DNA of 64,000 nt from Manihot esculenta (taxonomy: Eukaryota; Streptophyta; Magnoliopsida; Malpighiales; Euphorbiaceae), in contig NC_035178.2 in the NCBI RefSeq assembly GCF_001659605.2, positions 12,036,062 through 12,100,061 of the forward strand, in the 5' to 3' direction. Numbering within the stretch: the first letter of the stretch is position 1; each line of letters opens with the position of its first letter. The notes beneath the pieces were generated by a model. That model did not search any database and was not told the origin of the DNA. It worked only from the letters and a program-made list of their open reading frames with translations. This document shows positions 10,837 to 21,100 of this stretch, one piece after another. The position numbers and the translations under genes are program-made.

Positions 10837-11376
10837 AAATGCTTGGATCGTTACATAGAATGATTCAGAGTTAAAATAACATACAATTTAAACAACATAT
10901 GTAAATAAGCAACATAAGTAAATTTATCGGCCTCAAAAATGTCATAGGCTTTTAGATAAATTTACTGGCCTCCCAAAGTCATTAGCCTTTATAAGCAAAT
11001 AAACAATTTAAATGCAGTAGTAAATAATAATTTTCATATATGGAAGATCAGCCTAGACTGCAACCACAGAGCATAATTATGGTTTATTTTATTACGGCGG
11101 TTAGGGTTCCTGCAACCTTAACCTGTGATCCCCAGAGTTAAGTCAGAGTGTAGGGGAAGAAGAGAAATGTGCCGTCAACACGGGCTTATATAAGTAGTAA
11201 GAAAGTATAAATTCAAAATAAAATTTATTACAAATAAACTTACTTTTACAGAACTTGAAACTTTTACAGAATTTTTAAGAAATATAAGCAGAAGAGAATT
11301 GATTTACAGAGGAAGTGAAGATAGAGAGAATACAGAAATAGAAAATACATATGTGCCTTCATAAGGGGAGAGGCTC
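10837..11376 (-). other. Viral-block intergenic sequence
   Basis: No coding similarity is recognised. Two short related words recur ('taaatttatcggcctc' and 'taaatttactggcctcc', near 10920 and 10960). It lies downstream of the last viral ORF, the usual place for the caulimovirid non-coding region. No tRNA-Met primer-binding site was found here by eye. Confidence 0.35.
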
Positions 11377-11385
11377 CCTTTTATA
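11377..11385 (-). promoter_or_regulatory. Candidate viral TATA box
   Basis: On the minus strand TATAAAAGG is followed by GAGCCTCTCCCC, a typical plant pararetrovirus promoter layout. It lies just downstream of the last viral ORF, where caulimovirids place the pregenomic RNA promoter. There is no evidence of activity, and the upstream enhancer cannot be judged. Confidence 0.4.
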
Positions 11386-11576
11386 GAAATTTTTAATCTT
11401 TTACTGTTGAGTCACAAGAGATTTACTCTTGATTCACGCGGACTTTTACTGTTCATTAATAGTGACTTGTCTACCACTGCTTCTGTCTTTTACTGCTGCT
11501 TTTTACTGTTTATGAACAGTTTGTCTGCCACTGCTGTTCTTTTTACTGTAGATGAATAGTTCGTCTGCTACCTTTT

Positions 11577-13300
11577 TTACTGTTGATGCACAAGACTTTG
11601 TCTGCCACCAATTTTACTGTGTTTGTCTTTAATTTGATTCTGAAGATGATGAGGACGATGAGGTGTCCCTTTCCTTTTTCTCTTTTCCTTTTTTTCTTTA
11701 TTTTTTCTTTCTTTTTCTTTTCTTTTCTTTTTTACTTTGTCGGTCTTGCTTTTAATTTTTATTGCTGGCAATATTCCGTAACAGTCATCTTCATTACTGT
11801 CGCAGTGAGAAGATGCCGGATTTTTATTGAAGGATGACGTACTTGATGCTGTCGACTCCGATTCCGAACTTGACTGTTTTTTAAGTTTTCTTTTGCTGGA
11901 TTTTTTCTTTGAAGTCTTTTTACTCGAAGATTGCTTGGACGAACCTTTACTACTGGACTTTCCTTCTTGCTTTAGTTCTTCTGTTTTGATTGATTCTCCT
12001 AAACTCAATTGACTAAACATTTGTTGGCATATCATTTTATATTCCTCAGGGGTTTTGGCTGCTGCTAGCATAGCTTGACACTGGGCCTTTTGGGCTCCAA
12101 ACGGAGACTCTCCTTGCAGGGCTAGTTTACTAGCATAGGAGATTGTAGGGAACTGGGTTTTTTTAAGAATCCAATTCTTTACAACAATTTCAGCGGTGGA
12201 ATTTCTGAATGATCTCCACCATTTTACTTTGTGCTTTTTTACTATAACCGGAATATTTAATTCTGTTGTACACTGAAAATCAAAATACCATTGATATACT
12301 CATACGATAAAAAATTGGGTACAAAAATACATTAAATGGGTATATATTTCTCACTCTAGTGTGGTTTATAATTGGTTTTAAAATACTGATATATTTGGAG
12401 TACTTTTGGTGATAAGACATCATCAGTAATACCCCTATACTGCCACCACTTTAAAAACCAGTTAGGAAATCTGGTGGTGGTTTTAATATTTTGCTGGTCA
12501 AAATATATCAACCACGAGTGAGTAGTCGTTGGATTTTGAATACAAAAAACATTCCTCCATGCATCTATATAATCAAAATAGTTATACGAGGTAGAATACT
12601 TTTTTAAAGTTTTAAATTGTATTGCAGTGTATAAACTTGGGATCGACCAATCTTTTGGATGGACTACAAGTTTTATTTGAATGGAAAAATATGCTATTAC
12701 TCCTTTATGATTTTTATCAAAATTGTGTTTTATTCTAGCTGAACCTGTTTCTTCCAAAATACTTTGATAATATTCCTGAGGTTTTAAAATGTCTTTTTGG
12801 CATTAAAAACCAATTCTTAGGATAATTTTTTCTAATTACTTCACAAGGATTTATGTCATTAAAACCATGTTCTATTTCAATTTCAAATTCTGAAATGCCT
12901 TTTAAAAACCATTTATGAATACCGGAGTTATAATCTTGAGAAGATTGAATTTTTTGCAAACCCACAGCCTTCAACGGATTTGATACGTCTTTACTGTCTA
13001 CCGTTTGAGACAAACTAGCCGTACCATAAGCGGGTACGATCGCTTTAGATTTAGAGGCCATACCTAAATCTCCTGAATAGGAGGCTATACTTTGCAGGGC
13101 TTTAATCACCTCTGGTGATTGACTTAATTCTTCGATCCATCTTTTTAAGTCTTTTGAGGCTTTATCTGGCTCTTAGGATTTTATGGTAGTTTTACTAAGT
13201 TCAGAAGGTTTATTGGTGGTTTTAATGAGTTCTTCCGAGTGCTCGGAAAGGGCTTTAGTGGTGGAACTAGAGTTGGATTTTATCTCATTCTGTTTATTCT
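11577..13300 (-). pseudogene. Second viral ORF (function unknown), broken
   Basis: Three minus-strand frames cover this region (12735-13109, 12356-12757 and 11577-12071), indicating at least two frameshifts or stops. The N-terminal part is unremarkable. The middle part is rich in aromatic residues (WWQYRG, FPNWFLKWW). The C-terminal part is a long low-complexity Ser/Lys tract (SSSKKTSKKKSSKRKLKK-type) followed by acidic and poly-Lys runs, encoded by a pyrimidine-rich tract at about 11675-11740. Position after RNase H fits the second ORF of florendovirus-type endogenous viruses, whose role is not established. No transactivator motif was recognised. Confidence 0.6.
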
Positions 13301-13940
13301 TCTTTCTTCCCATCTTTCTGTAAAAATTCTCTTGTTAGAAAATCTGGAATATTATTATTACTGCCTTTAATATATTCAATATCAAAATAAAATATATTTA
13401 AAATTGCTTGCCATCTAGCAAAAATCTGTTTAGAGGCAAGGTTTTTAACATCCTTTTTCAAAACATCTCTAGCAGATTTACAATCAATTCTTACTAAATA
13501 TTTTTTATTTAACAAATCAGAATGAAATTTATTTATGCAAATCACAATACTTAAAATTGCTTTTTTAATAGTAGAATAATTTAACTGGGCTGAATTCCAA
13601 TATTCTAAAGTCAATTGGATTATTCTTTCTTTATCTTCTATTCTTTGTTTTAAAATTTCTCCATATCCTAAATCTGAAACATCCGTTTCTACAATTTTAA
13701 ATGCATTCGGATTCGGGATATAAAGATAAAGGATTTCTTTTACTAAGGATTTTATGTGCCTTATAATGCTGGTATGTTCTTCAGTCCATGGATCAGCATT
13801 TTTCTTAAGTCATCATGTAATGGTTTTATCATTCTGTTTAAATTTGGGTAAAAATCTATAACATAATTTAGGCAACCTAAAAATCTCTGTAATTGGGTTT
13901 TATTGGTTATTTCATCAGGAAACTTATCTCCAAATATCAT
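13294..13940 (-). pseudogene. Viral RNase H domain, broken
   Basis: The 106-aa frame 13294-13614 shows the C-terminal half of a caulimovirid RNase H, with the IDCKSARDVL segment and a KGSNNNIPDFLTRE tail typical of the pararetrovirus/Ty3 RNase H end. The upstream portion (13615-13940) is out of frame relative to it. RNase H degrades the RNA template during reverse transcription. The active-site set cannot be confirmed as complete because the N-terminal half is disrupted. Confidence 0.75.
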
Positions 13941-13967
13941 CGTTCTTTCTATAGGCTGGATTATACC

Positions 13968-14897
13968 TTATTCTATATAATGTCCTAAAAACCTAATCTT
14001 AGTCTGAAATAAATTCAGTTTAGTTTTACTTAATACTAATCCATTCTTTTTTATGATCATACAGAATGTCTTTAAATGTTTAAAATGTTTAAAATGTTCT
14101 TCTATACTTTGACTGAATACTAAGACATCATCTATATAAACTATACAGAATTTTGAATAAGGATTAAAAATATTATTCATTATTCTCTGAAATTCAGAGG
14201 GGGCATTTTTTAGACCAAAAGGCATTACATTCCATTCATACTGACCAAAAGGAACTGTAAATGATGTTTTATATCTATCTTTAGGATGAATTTGAATCTG
14301 CCAGTACCCTGACTTCATATCAAACTTACTAAAAATATTTGCATTATATAGTCTATTTAAATGTTTAAAATGTTCTTCTATACTTTGACTGAATACTAAG
14401 ATATCATCTATATAAACTATACAGAATTTTGAATAAGGATTAAAAATATTATTCATTATTCTCTGAAATTTAGAGGGGGCATTTTTTAGACCAAAAGGCA
14501 TTACGTTCCATTCATACTGACCAAAAGGAACTGTAAATGCTGTTTTATATCTATCTTTAGGATGAATTTAAATCTGCTAGTACCCTGACTTCATATCAAA
14601 CTTACTAAAAATATTTGCATTATATAGTCTATTTAAAAGATCTTTTTTATTTGGAATGAGGTACCTAATCCATTTTAATGTTGTATTTAATGGTATATAA
14701 TTTATAACTAACATTGGTGTACCTCTTTCTATTTCTGCATTTTTATTAACATAAAAAGCTGCACACGACCAAGGGTTTCTAGATTTACTAATTAATTTTT
14801 TATCTTCTAGTTCTTTAATCTCTTTTTTACAATGTTCTAATAAATTCTGGTGCCATTTGAATTGGTCTTGCCTTAGTTGATATGGTCTTTTCATCAA
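13968..14897 (-). pseudogene. Viral reverse transcriptase with an in-frame internal duplication
   Basis: Minus-strand frames show the RT fingers (LEDKKLISKSRNPWSCAAF-type segment in 14577-14897), FSKFDMKSGY, MPFGLKNAPS and the palm catalytic motif YIDD. A segment of about 276 bp (92 codons) occurs twice in tandem (about 14088-14363 and 14364-14639), so 13968-14501 contains two MPFGLKNAP and two YIDD blocks in one open frame. The right-hand copy has two nonsense changes just upstream, at about 14568-14580, where the left copy reads WQIQIHP. It is defective for replication on both counts. Confidence 0.85.
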
Positions 14898-15870
14898 AAT
14901 TTACTTCATATGGCAGATCTACTATATACTGTTTCCTATTCCAAAACGCATTCGGGTGATCCGAACATAATTCCTTCTCCATATAGTCTCTTAAATTTTT
15001 AATCTTCTCTTTTATATATTCTTTTTCTAACTGGTTTTTAATCCTATTAAAATGTACATTATTCTTTAAATTTTTTAGATCTTCTGTCTTGAATTTTATT
15101 ATAGAATTTATCTCCATTGTCCTTATGGAGTGTGACTTTATTAAATTTAAATTTTTCTTTTTAGACTTTTCTGTAAAATCTAATTTAATTGACTTATTTC
15201 TTGTTTTAAACTTTATGCAATCATCTTTCACTGAATATGGAGTTATTAAACTTATAAAAGGGGTTCCTAATATTACCATATAATTTATATGCTGGAATAA
15301 TAAAAATACAGTTTTTATTTCTAAATCCTGATTTACTATTAATGCTTCTGTTTTTCCTAATATATTTAATTTAGTCCTATTTGCTGCAGATAATTTTTCT
15401 TTAGTTTTAATCCAAAATCTCTTTGGCACTAAACTTGATTTTATACAATTTAAATCTGCTCGTGTATCAAATAATGCTATAGTATCTATCATAAACTCTT
15501 CTGATAACTTAATTGTTAATTTTATTAAATATTTTCTAGAAGTTATCTCCTGTAATAACATTATAAAATTACTATCTACTTCTTTACTATCTAAGTGACT
15601 TATCTCATTCTGGTCATCCTCATCTTCCTTTTCTGAAGAAGACGACTCAGAAATTAACTGTTCTTCTAAAATTTTTATCCTTTTTGCATTCTTTTGAAGC
15701 TGATGCCTCAAATCTTTTACTTCATTTTTTATTATTTTAATTTCTTTCTGCAACTCCTCAATAGACGTTTTTTCTTTTAATTGTTTATTTTTATTTAATA
15801 TTTTAGTTAGATCATATGTTTGCTTATTTATTTTAGGAATACTATTTTTAATTTCTTCTGTCTCATCCAT
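14827..15870 (-). pseudogene. Viral polyprotein segment: coiled coil, aspartic protease, start of RT
   Basis: A 347-aa frame. The N-terminal 100 residues are Lys/Glu-rich with heptad-like spacing, suggesting a coiled coil. An acidic Ser/Glu stretch follows (SESSSSEKEDEDD). Around residues 130-140 is LFDTRADLNC, the aspartic-protease active-site region. The family norm is DTG, so Gly has become Arg and the protease is probably inactive. The tail overlaps the RT frame 14577-14897 in another frame, marking a frameshift near 14830-14900. The polyprotein would continue to the right through 15871-16436. Confidence 0.75.
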
Positions 15871-16061
15871 ACTCTTAATTAATTTTTTAAGAAATTTTTC
15901 TTTAGTACTATTATCCTCTATACTATTTATTAATTCTAATAATGAATTTTGCTCTTTAGTTAATACACTTATTGATTTTCCTGACGAGCTAGTTTCTAAC
16001 TCATCTATCTGATTTTCACTTTCTAAAAATTATGACTCTGAGGATTCTAAATCTATATAGA

Positions 16062-16436
16062 GTTCCTGAATCTTATTTATTATTTCTTCTTCTAAATCTA
16101 ACTCATTTAATTTTTTATTAAACTTACAAAACTTAGAGGTGTGACCTTTCTGTTGACAATTATAACATATTAAGTCTTTAAATAATTTTTTATTATGGGG
16201 TTTACCTTTTTGGATTTTTTTCTTATATTTTTTATAAGGCTTATAATTTTTCTTTTTATTATAATATTCTTCTTTACTTGGTTTTGTATATATCTTTTCT
16301 TATAATACTGATATTTTTATGATATTTTCTTGGTTTATCTTTTGAACACTGACCATTACATCCTTTATTCTGGCCTATTCCATAATCAAATTGTTTACAA
16401 AAAGATCATAGTTCTTGTTTAGTTTTATGCATCTCA
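16062..16436 (-). pseudogene. Viral capsid C-terminus with CCHC zinc knuckle
   Basis: At about 16127-16171 the minus strand encodes CYNCQQKGHTSKFC, the CCHC (C-x2-C-x4-H-x4-C) zinc knuckle characteristic of caulimovirid capsid proteins, which binds the viral RNA. It is flanked by Lys-rich sequence. The frame is broken at 16030 and elsewhere. The solo LTR begins at 16437, separating this from the capsid core at 18857-20050. Confidence 0.75.
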
Positions 16437-17109
16437 TGTAACAGCCCGAAAACCGGTACCCCTCTGTAACGGCCCGAACCATCACCGGCACTAGGATCCA
16501 GATCGGCTTAAGGCCGCCGGGACCCGTAGTAAGCCTACTAAACACTCTGCACATCTGGACTAATCCCATACATGATCAAGCTTAAACTTTAAAACTGCAA
16601 AGCTTAAAAACTTTTCTTTTACTTACCAAGCTTGACCTGTATGCACTATGTTTGAAAACATAGAATCCGCTCTCTTAGGGTCAGCATAATGTACATCAGG
16701 CTTGGTTCTCATAAAACATCATTAAAACATCATGATCCATGTACTAAGGGATTATCCAAACTCTAGGGCCAAGCACAAACTACAACTCTGCATACATTAC
16801 ATGTCATAACATGTCTTTACATAACTGTACATAACATAACTTTACATCATGTAACAAAACATCAAGATACATGTCCACTATACACTATTACATGACATAA
16901 CCATACCATACCCTTAACCGTTACTCTATCTGACTCCATGTGCTACCTCTGGTCCTGCAAAACTGGGGTTAGGGGAGTGGGGTGAGCTATACTAGCCCAG
17001 TGAGCAGAATAATAAAAACATTATATTAATACTTCATGCTTTCATGAAATGCATCACATCACAAACAAAACACATCAAGGATGGTATTGTCACCAATAGT
17101 CCTCTACAT

Positions 17110-17270
17110 AGTTCAATCGTGCCAGGGGCGTAGAATGGGCCTCACTGGTCTTTCTCTTACATAACATAACATAACATAACATTTCAATGTGCCAGGGGCG
17201 TAGAATGGGCCTCACTGGTCTTTCTCTTACATAGTGCCACAGGCGTAGAATGGACCTCACTGGTCTTCCA
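17110..17270. repeat. Three tandem copies of a ~55-75 bp LTR repeat
   Basis: The word 'gtgccaggggcgtagaat' followed by 'gggcctcactggtcttt' recurs three times, the last copy slightly changed (gtgccacaggcg...). The same array, also with three copies, occurs in the solo LTR at 44557-46828 (about 45196-45345). The LTR at 22756 has a different derivative (ccaggggcgatgaggcc..., 23408-23545). Confidence 0.75.
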
Positions 17271-17819
17271 TACCATAACATCATCATCATAACATACGAG
17301 GACTAAAGGATCATCCAATAACCAATCCACATCAACATCATAAAGTGCAATGCAACATATTCATGAATTCTAATGCAAACATCCTAGAATATCACATGGT
17401 ATTTGTGATGCATGATTAATGCTAAAACTTTCATTAATTTAAAATATAAGGTTTATTCTACTCACCTCTAGCTAACGCTCTACTGACTCTGGAGCAGCTA
17501 ACTCACTGCTGAGGTCCTCGGTTCCTCAGGTCCGATCCTACACAGGTGGACTCAAATGAGGGACCAAATGTACTCTAACATAACACTAAACATCTCCCCA
17601 AAAACCCCTCTAAACATCATCAAAATATGCATAGAAAACACTCATGAAAGGGCTGGACAGGGCACTTTCGGCGGCAGGTTCGGCAGCCGAAAGTCCCTCC
17701 AGAGCCGAAACTCAGGCACTTTCGGCGGCACCTTCGGCGGCCGAAAGTCCTCTCCAGAGCCGAAAGTTCAAACTTTCGGGGGCAAGGTTAGGTGGCCAAA
17801 CCATGCATCCATAGGCAGC

Positions 17820-17932
17820 TTCGGCGGCCGAAACCACTTTCGGCGGCCGAAACCACTGTCGGCGGCCGAAACCACTTTCGGCGGCCGAAACCACTTTCGG
17901 CGGCCGAAACCACTTTCGGCGGCCGAACCTGA
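17820..17932. repeat. Tandem array of 19-bp palindrome-bearing units
   Basis: Six head-to-tail units of TTCGGCGGCCGAAACCACT. The third begins GT instead of TT and the last is truncated after the palindrome. Each unit contains a 13-mer with perfect 6-bp inverted arms around one G. It is GC-rich and CpG-rich against a roughly 60-65 % AT background. It lies downstream of the LTR TATA box in transcript sense. Confidence 0.9.
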
Positions 17933-18433
17933 GTTCATCCAGAACTCAGCCTCGCATGCATACAAGCCTCCCAAACCTTCCAAACACCCAAAAATGCATA
18001 AACACTTTACCATGCATAAAGGAGCTTAACTCAAGGTTAAACTCCCACAAACATCACATATATCATACATAAACACATATTTACCTAAAAGGTAACATAA
18101 ACCTTAAACTATTAGATCTACTCTAATCATGCATCAAAACTCCCTTAAAATCTCTCAAAACTTACTTAAAACACAAGGAAAAGCAAGGATCTACACTTAC
18201 CTCTTGAAGATTGAGGGTTGGTGCGATCCAAAGCTAGAGATATGGAGAACCCAAGCTCCAAAAGTCTCCAAGCTCCAAAACTTTGCTTTTTAGCTCAAAA
18301 TCTTCAAAACCAAGTTTAAAAACTCATTAAACTTGTAAGAACTTGAAGAAAGCATGAAATCAACCAAAGGAGGGCATGAACACACCTGAGCTCGAGAATG
18401 GGGAGAAAACTCGCCCATTTTCGGTCTGAGGGT

Positions 18434-18441
18434 CCTTTATA
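18434..18441 (-). promoter_or_regulatory. LTR TATA box
   Basis: TATAAAGG on the minus strand, about 410 bp from the LTR start at 18851. The counterparts are TATAAAAG at 24884-24891 and TATAAAAGG at 46464-46472 in sister LTRs, at the same place relative to the palindrome clusters. Positional conservation supports it as the LTR promoter. Confidence 0.55.
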
Positions 18442-18856
18442 GGTGGCCTGCTGAACCACCCTCGGCAGCCTAACGTGCCTCCTAAACTCATGCATGTTCG
18501 GCGGCCGAACTTGAGATTCGGCGGCCGAACCTGGTTTCTGCCCTCAACACTTTTGAAAGCCCAAAGCACTCCCGAAACAGCCCTATGTTCGGCGGCCGAA
18601 CTTGAGGTTCGGCGGCCGAACTTGAGGTTCGGCAGCCGAACCTGGCATTTTCCCTCCTTGGCCTTTTCTTTTCAAAAACTCAATTTTCTTAATTAAAACC
18701 ATAAAAACACATAAAACATTTTAGAAAACCTTTATAAAAAACCTCTCTTATACCCTTAGGAAAGGCTCCGACATCCTTGAATCCCGGATTCCAACGGAGA
18801 TATCCGCCGGAACGTAGGAATCCCAATGTCGGGGTCTAGCCGGGTATTACATCTCA

Positions 18857-20050
18857 TATTTTAAAGTTCTTTGCAATTTTAGATCATGGCATATATGTAA
18901 TCATTCTTTCTGAATTATGCTTACTAACTGACCATATGTTAATTTACTATAAGGTATCGGATTCCCATACTGCTGTTTTATATTATTTCTTACCTTTTCT
19001 CCTAAGAAATAAGGAAGTCCTGCTAAAAATTTTTCCTTTCAGAAATCTTGATTTGAATCCTCCCTTAACATTAGCCTAGTTAAGAAAGTTGTTTTATAAT
19101 ACTGAAAATCACTTAATAGTTTACATTTTAAATTACTTAATAATTCAGCATTTTTATCTTTTAAATAAGATGGATCTCTTATAAAATATAAAGAAATAGT
19201 TCAAATTAAGGTTGATACTGCATCTTGTATAGTTTCTCCTAATTCATTATATATAGGCTCTCCATCATTATTTACCTGTATTGAATTTAATATTTCTAAC
19301 TGTTCCTGATATGTTAGGTGGTAATCCCACCAACCTTTTAACTGTCCCGTAAAACCTGCTATAATTATCTCAGCTATTGCTCTATCTGAGGCAAAAGACT
19401 GGGTTTTATATGCATTAGCTGCCATAGTCATTTGTTGTAATATACTTAATATATTATACTCAGACAATCCATCTATATTCCATTCATAGACTGTTGATGC
19501 ATTATATTTAAACTGAGAAGTAATATTTGGTTTATCTATCAGTCCTAGATCTGGTGCTTTACTAACTATTTCTCTATGTGATATAGGATTTACCTCAAAT
19601 TAATTTATATCTTCTGACTCTGGTTGACTCTGTTCAGTCTCAGAACTTGACTCTGACTCTTGTTCTTCTTCTATGACACTTATAATTTTAGACTGGGGTG
19701 TTTCCTGTGCTACATTTTTACTAGAGCCTGAAGTTTCTATTCTACTTAACTGGTCTTTTAGACTCTGTAAAAATTTATTTTTATTAGTTTTTAATTCCTT
19801 TTGACTCGAACTAGATACTTGATATGGCTTAAAAACATGTGACTTTATTTTTGGTTTTATTTCCTCTTTTTCTTCTACCTACTTATTTTTTTAAAATACT
19901 TTCCATCTTTTTTAACTGAGTTCCTATACATATTAAACTAGCATTACTAAAATTATTTTATTCTATTATTTTTTTATCTGTATCATTTTCTTTAGCTATC
20001 TTATATGGTGCACAAATTATTTCCTTATCTCCATGTATTATTTTACTCAT
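18857..20050 (-). pseudogene. Viral capsid protein core, broken
   Basis: The frame at 19201-19467 carries SFASDRAIAEIII and GFTGQLKGWWDYHL, a hallmark of caulimovirid capsid proteins, with conserved Trp residues. It is followed on the right by an acidic Glu/Ser-rich segment (about 19600-19700). Several stops interrupt the region. The protein's C-terminal zinc knuckle lies on the far side of the inserted solo LTR. Confidence 0.7.
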
Positions 20051-20071
20051 TGTTTTAGGTGGAAATTCACT

Positions 20072-21100
20072 CTAAATTACCGTATCATTTAATATCCGTT
20101 CTGGCTTTTTATCTCTTACCGTTATCGGATTAATGCTTTTCCTTTTATTTAGTTTAAACCATTCAAAAGATCCTATTTCTTCCTTGTTCTGGCTAATATA
20201 ATCAAGATATATTTCCTTTAGATCCTCAAACTTATGTTCTTTAACTATTTTATTTAATTTACTTAAATTTTTTGTCTTTGTTATTTCCTTTAAAAATTTA
20301 TTTTCAATTTTTTCTTTACTAAGAACATTTAATTCTCTATTTATATTATTTATATTTTCTGTAATGGCTGATACAGATGGTGATGATGGAGATGAGAGTG
20401 CTATATCTACCTGCTGATTTAGATAATTTTCTACTTTATTATATACTGCTTGGAGAACTGAGAAACTATAATCTACTCCTTTCATTTTAAGATGTCTGTT
20501 TGGAATATCTGATGTAGAAAACCTTGGTTTTACTATAGTCTGTATTACTGGTTTAGGTTCATCCCCTTTATATGTTACATAGATTACTGATGGTAGGTTT
20601 GAGGCTCTTCCTATATCTTCTGTTATCACTGAAGATGAAGATCCTGTATACCTACTACTTACACTTCTATTAAATTTTAATGATATTTTACCATTCTCAA
20701 ACTATTCAATTTTACTCAGATTTGTATTTGGTTTTACCTTTTCTGGTTCTGGTGGAGGAACTACTCCTTCTAATATCCATTCATCTGGCAATATTATATC
20801 CTTCCACTGAATTGTTTTAGCAATTACCGTATTAGTTTTAGTTAAATCTGTCTGCAAAAATCTAGTCTCTCCTAACTTAGGTTGTAACTTATATTTAGTA
20901 CCAAAGGCTGAACTCATAGCTTTATAAAGAATTTTATATATTAATGCTATCGGGATAGATCCTTCCTTCATTTTATAATTATGGGTTTTAATTTCTAAAA
21001 CTATGCTATCTAAGATATTTAAATCATTTAATGAAATGGTCGGATAAGAATCAAAAGATATGGGTCCTTCACTTAAACTAGTTTCAACAGATCTTAACAA
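20072..21100 (-). pseudogene. Viral movement protein (30K family) and linker, broken
   Basis: Two minus-strand frames, 20702-21100 (132 aa) and 20072-20629 (185 aa), are collinear and separated by a nonsense codon near 20699. The first has the pattern of caulimovirid movement proteins: ISFDSYPTISL, KTHNYKM, a FLQTDLTKTNT segment and an ILPDEWILEG end. Such proteins form tubules through plasmodesmata. The second frame continues the linker toward the capsid, with Ser/Pro-rich and Lys-rich stretches. This is the N-terminal end of the polyprotein; sequence right of 21100 has no clear start. Confidence 0.65.

Larger units (their letters stand above)
16437..18851 (-). mobile_element. Gypsy solo LTR (2415 bp) inside the pararetrovirus
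   Basis: It runs from TGTAACAGCCCG to CCGGGTATTACA (reverse strand TGTAATACCCGG...GTTACA), flanked by the 5-bp duplication TCTCA (16432-16436 and 18852-18856). It shares ends and overall layout with the LTRs at 22756, 36872, 43445 and 44557 but has no internal coding, so it is a solo LTR left by LTR-LTR recombination. It holds a minus-strand TATA box (18434-18441), two clusters of the palindrome TTCGGCGGCCGAA, and a repeat array at 17110-17270. Frames that look open here are by-products of these repeats. Confidence 0.9.

Noticed and set aside
17820..17932. CRISPR-like direct repeat array
   Set aside because: The units are 19 bp head to tail with identical 6-bp gaps, no unique spacers and no cas genes, and the genome is a plant. 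It is a tandem minisatellite within an LTR.
17556..18029. Open frames inside the gypsy LTRs (about 60-160 aa, both strands, also at 22756-25267, 37959-38330, 45705-46640 and 46884-47840)
   Set aside because: They arise because TTCGGCGGCCGAA has no stop codons in several frames and encodes repeats like SAAE, FGGR and RPPK. They are not conserved as proteins between LTR copies.
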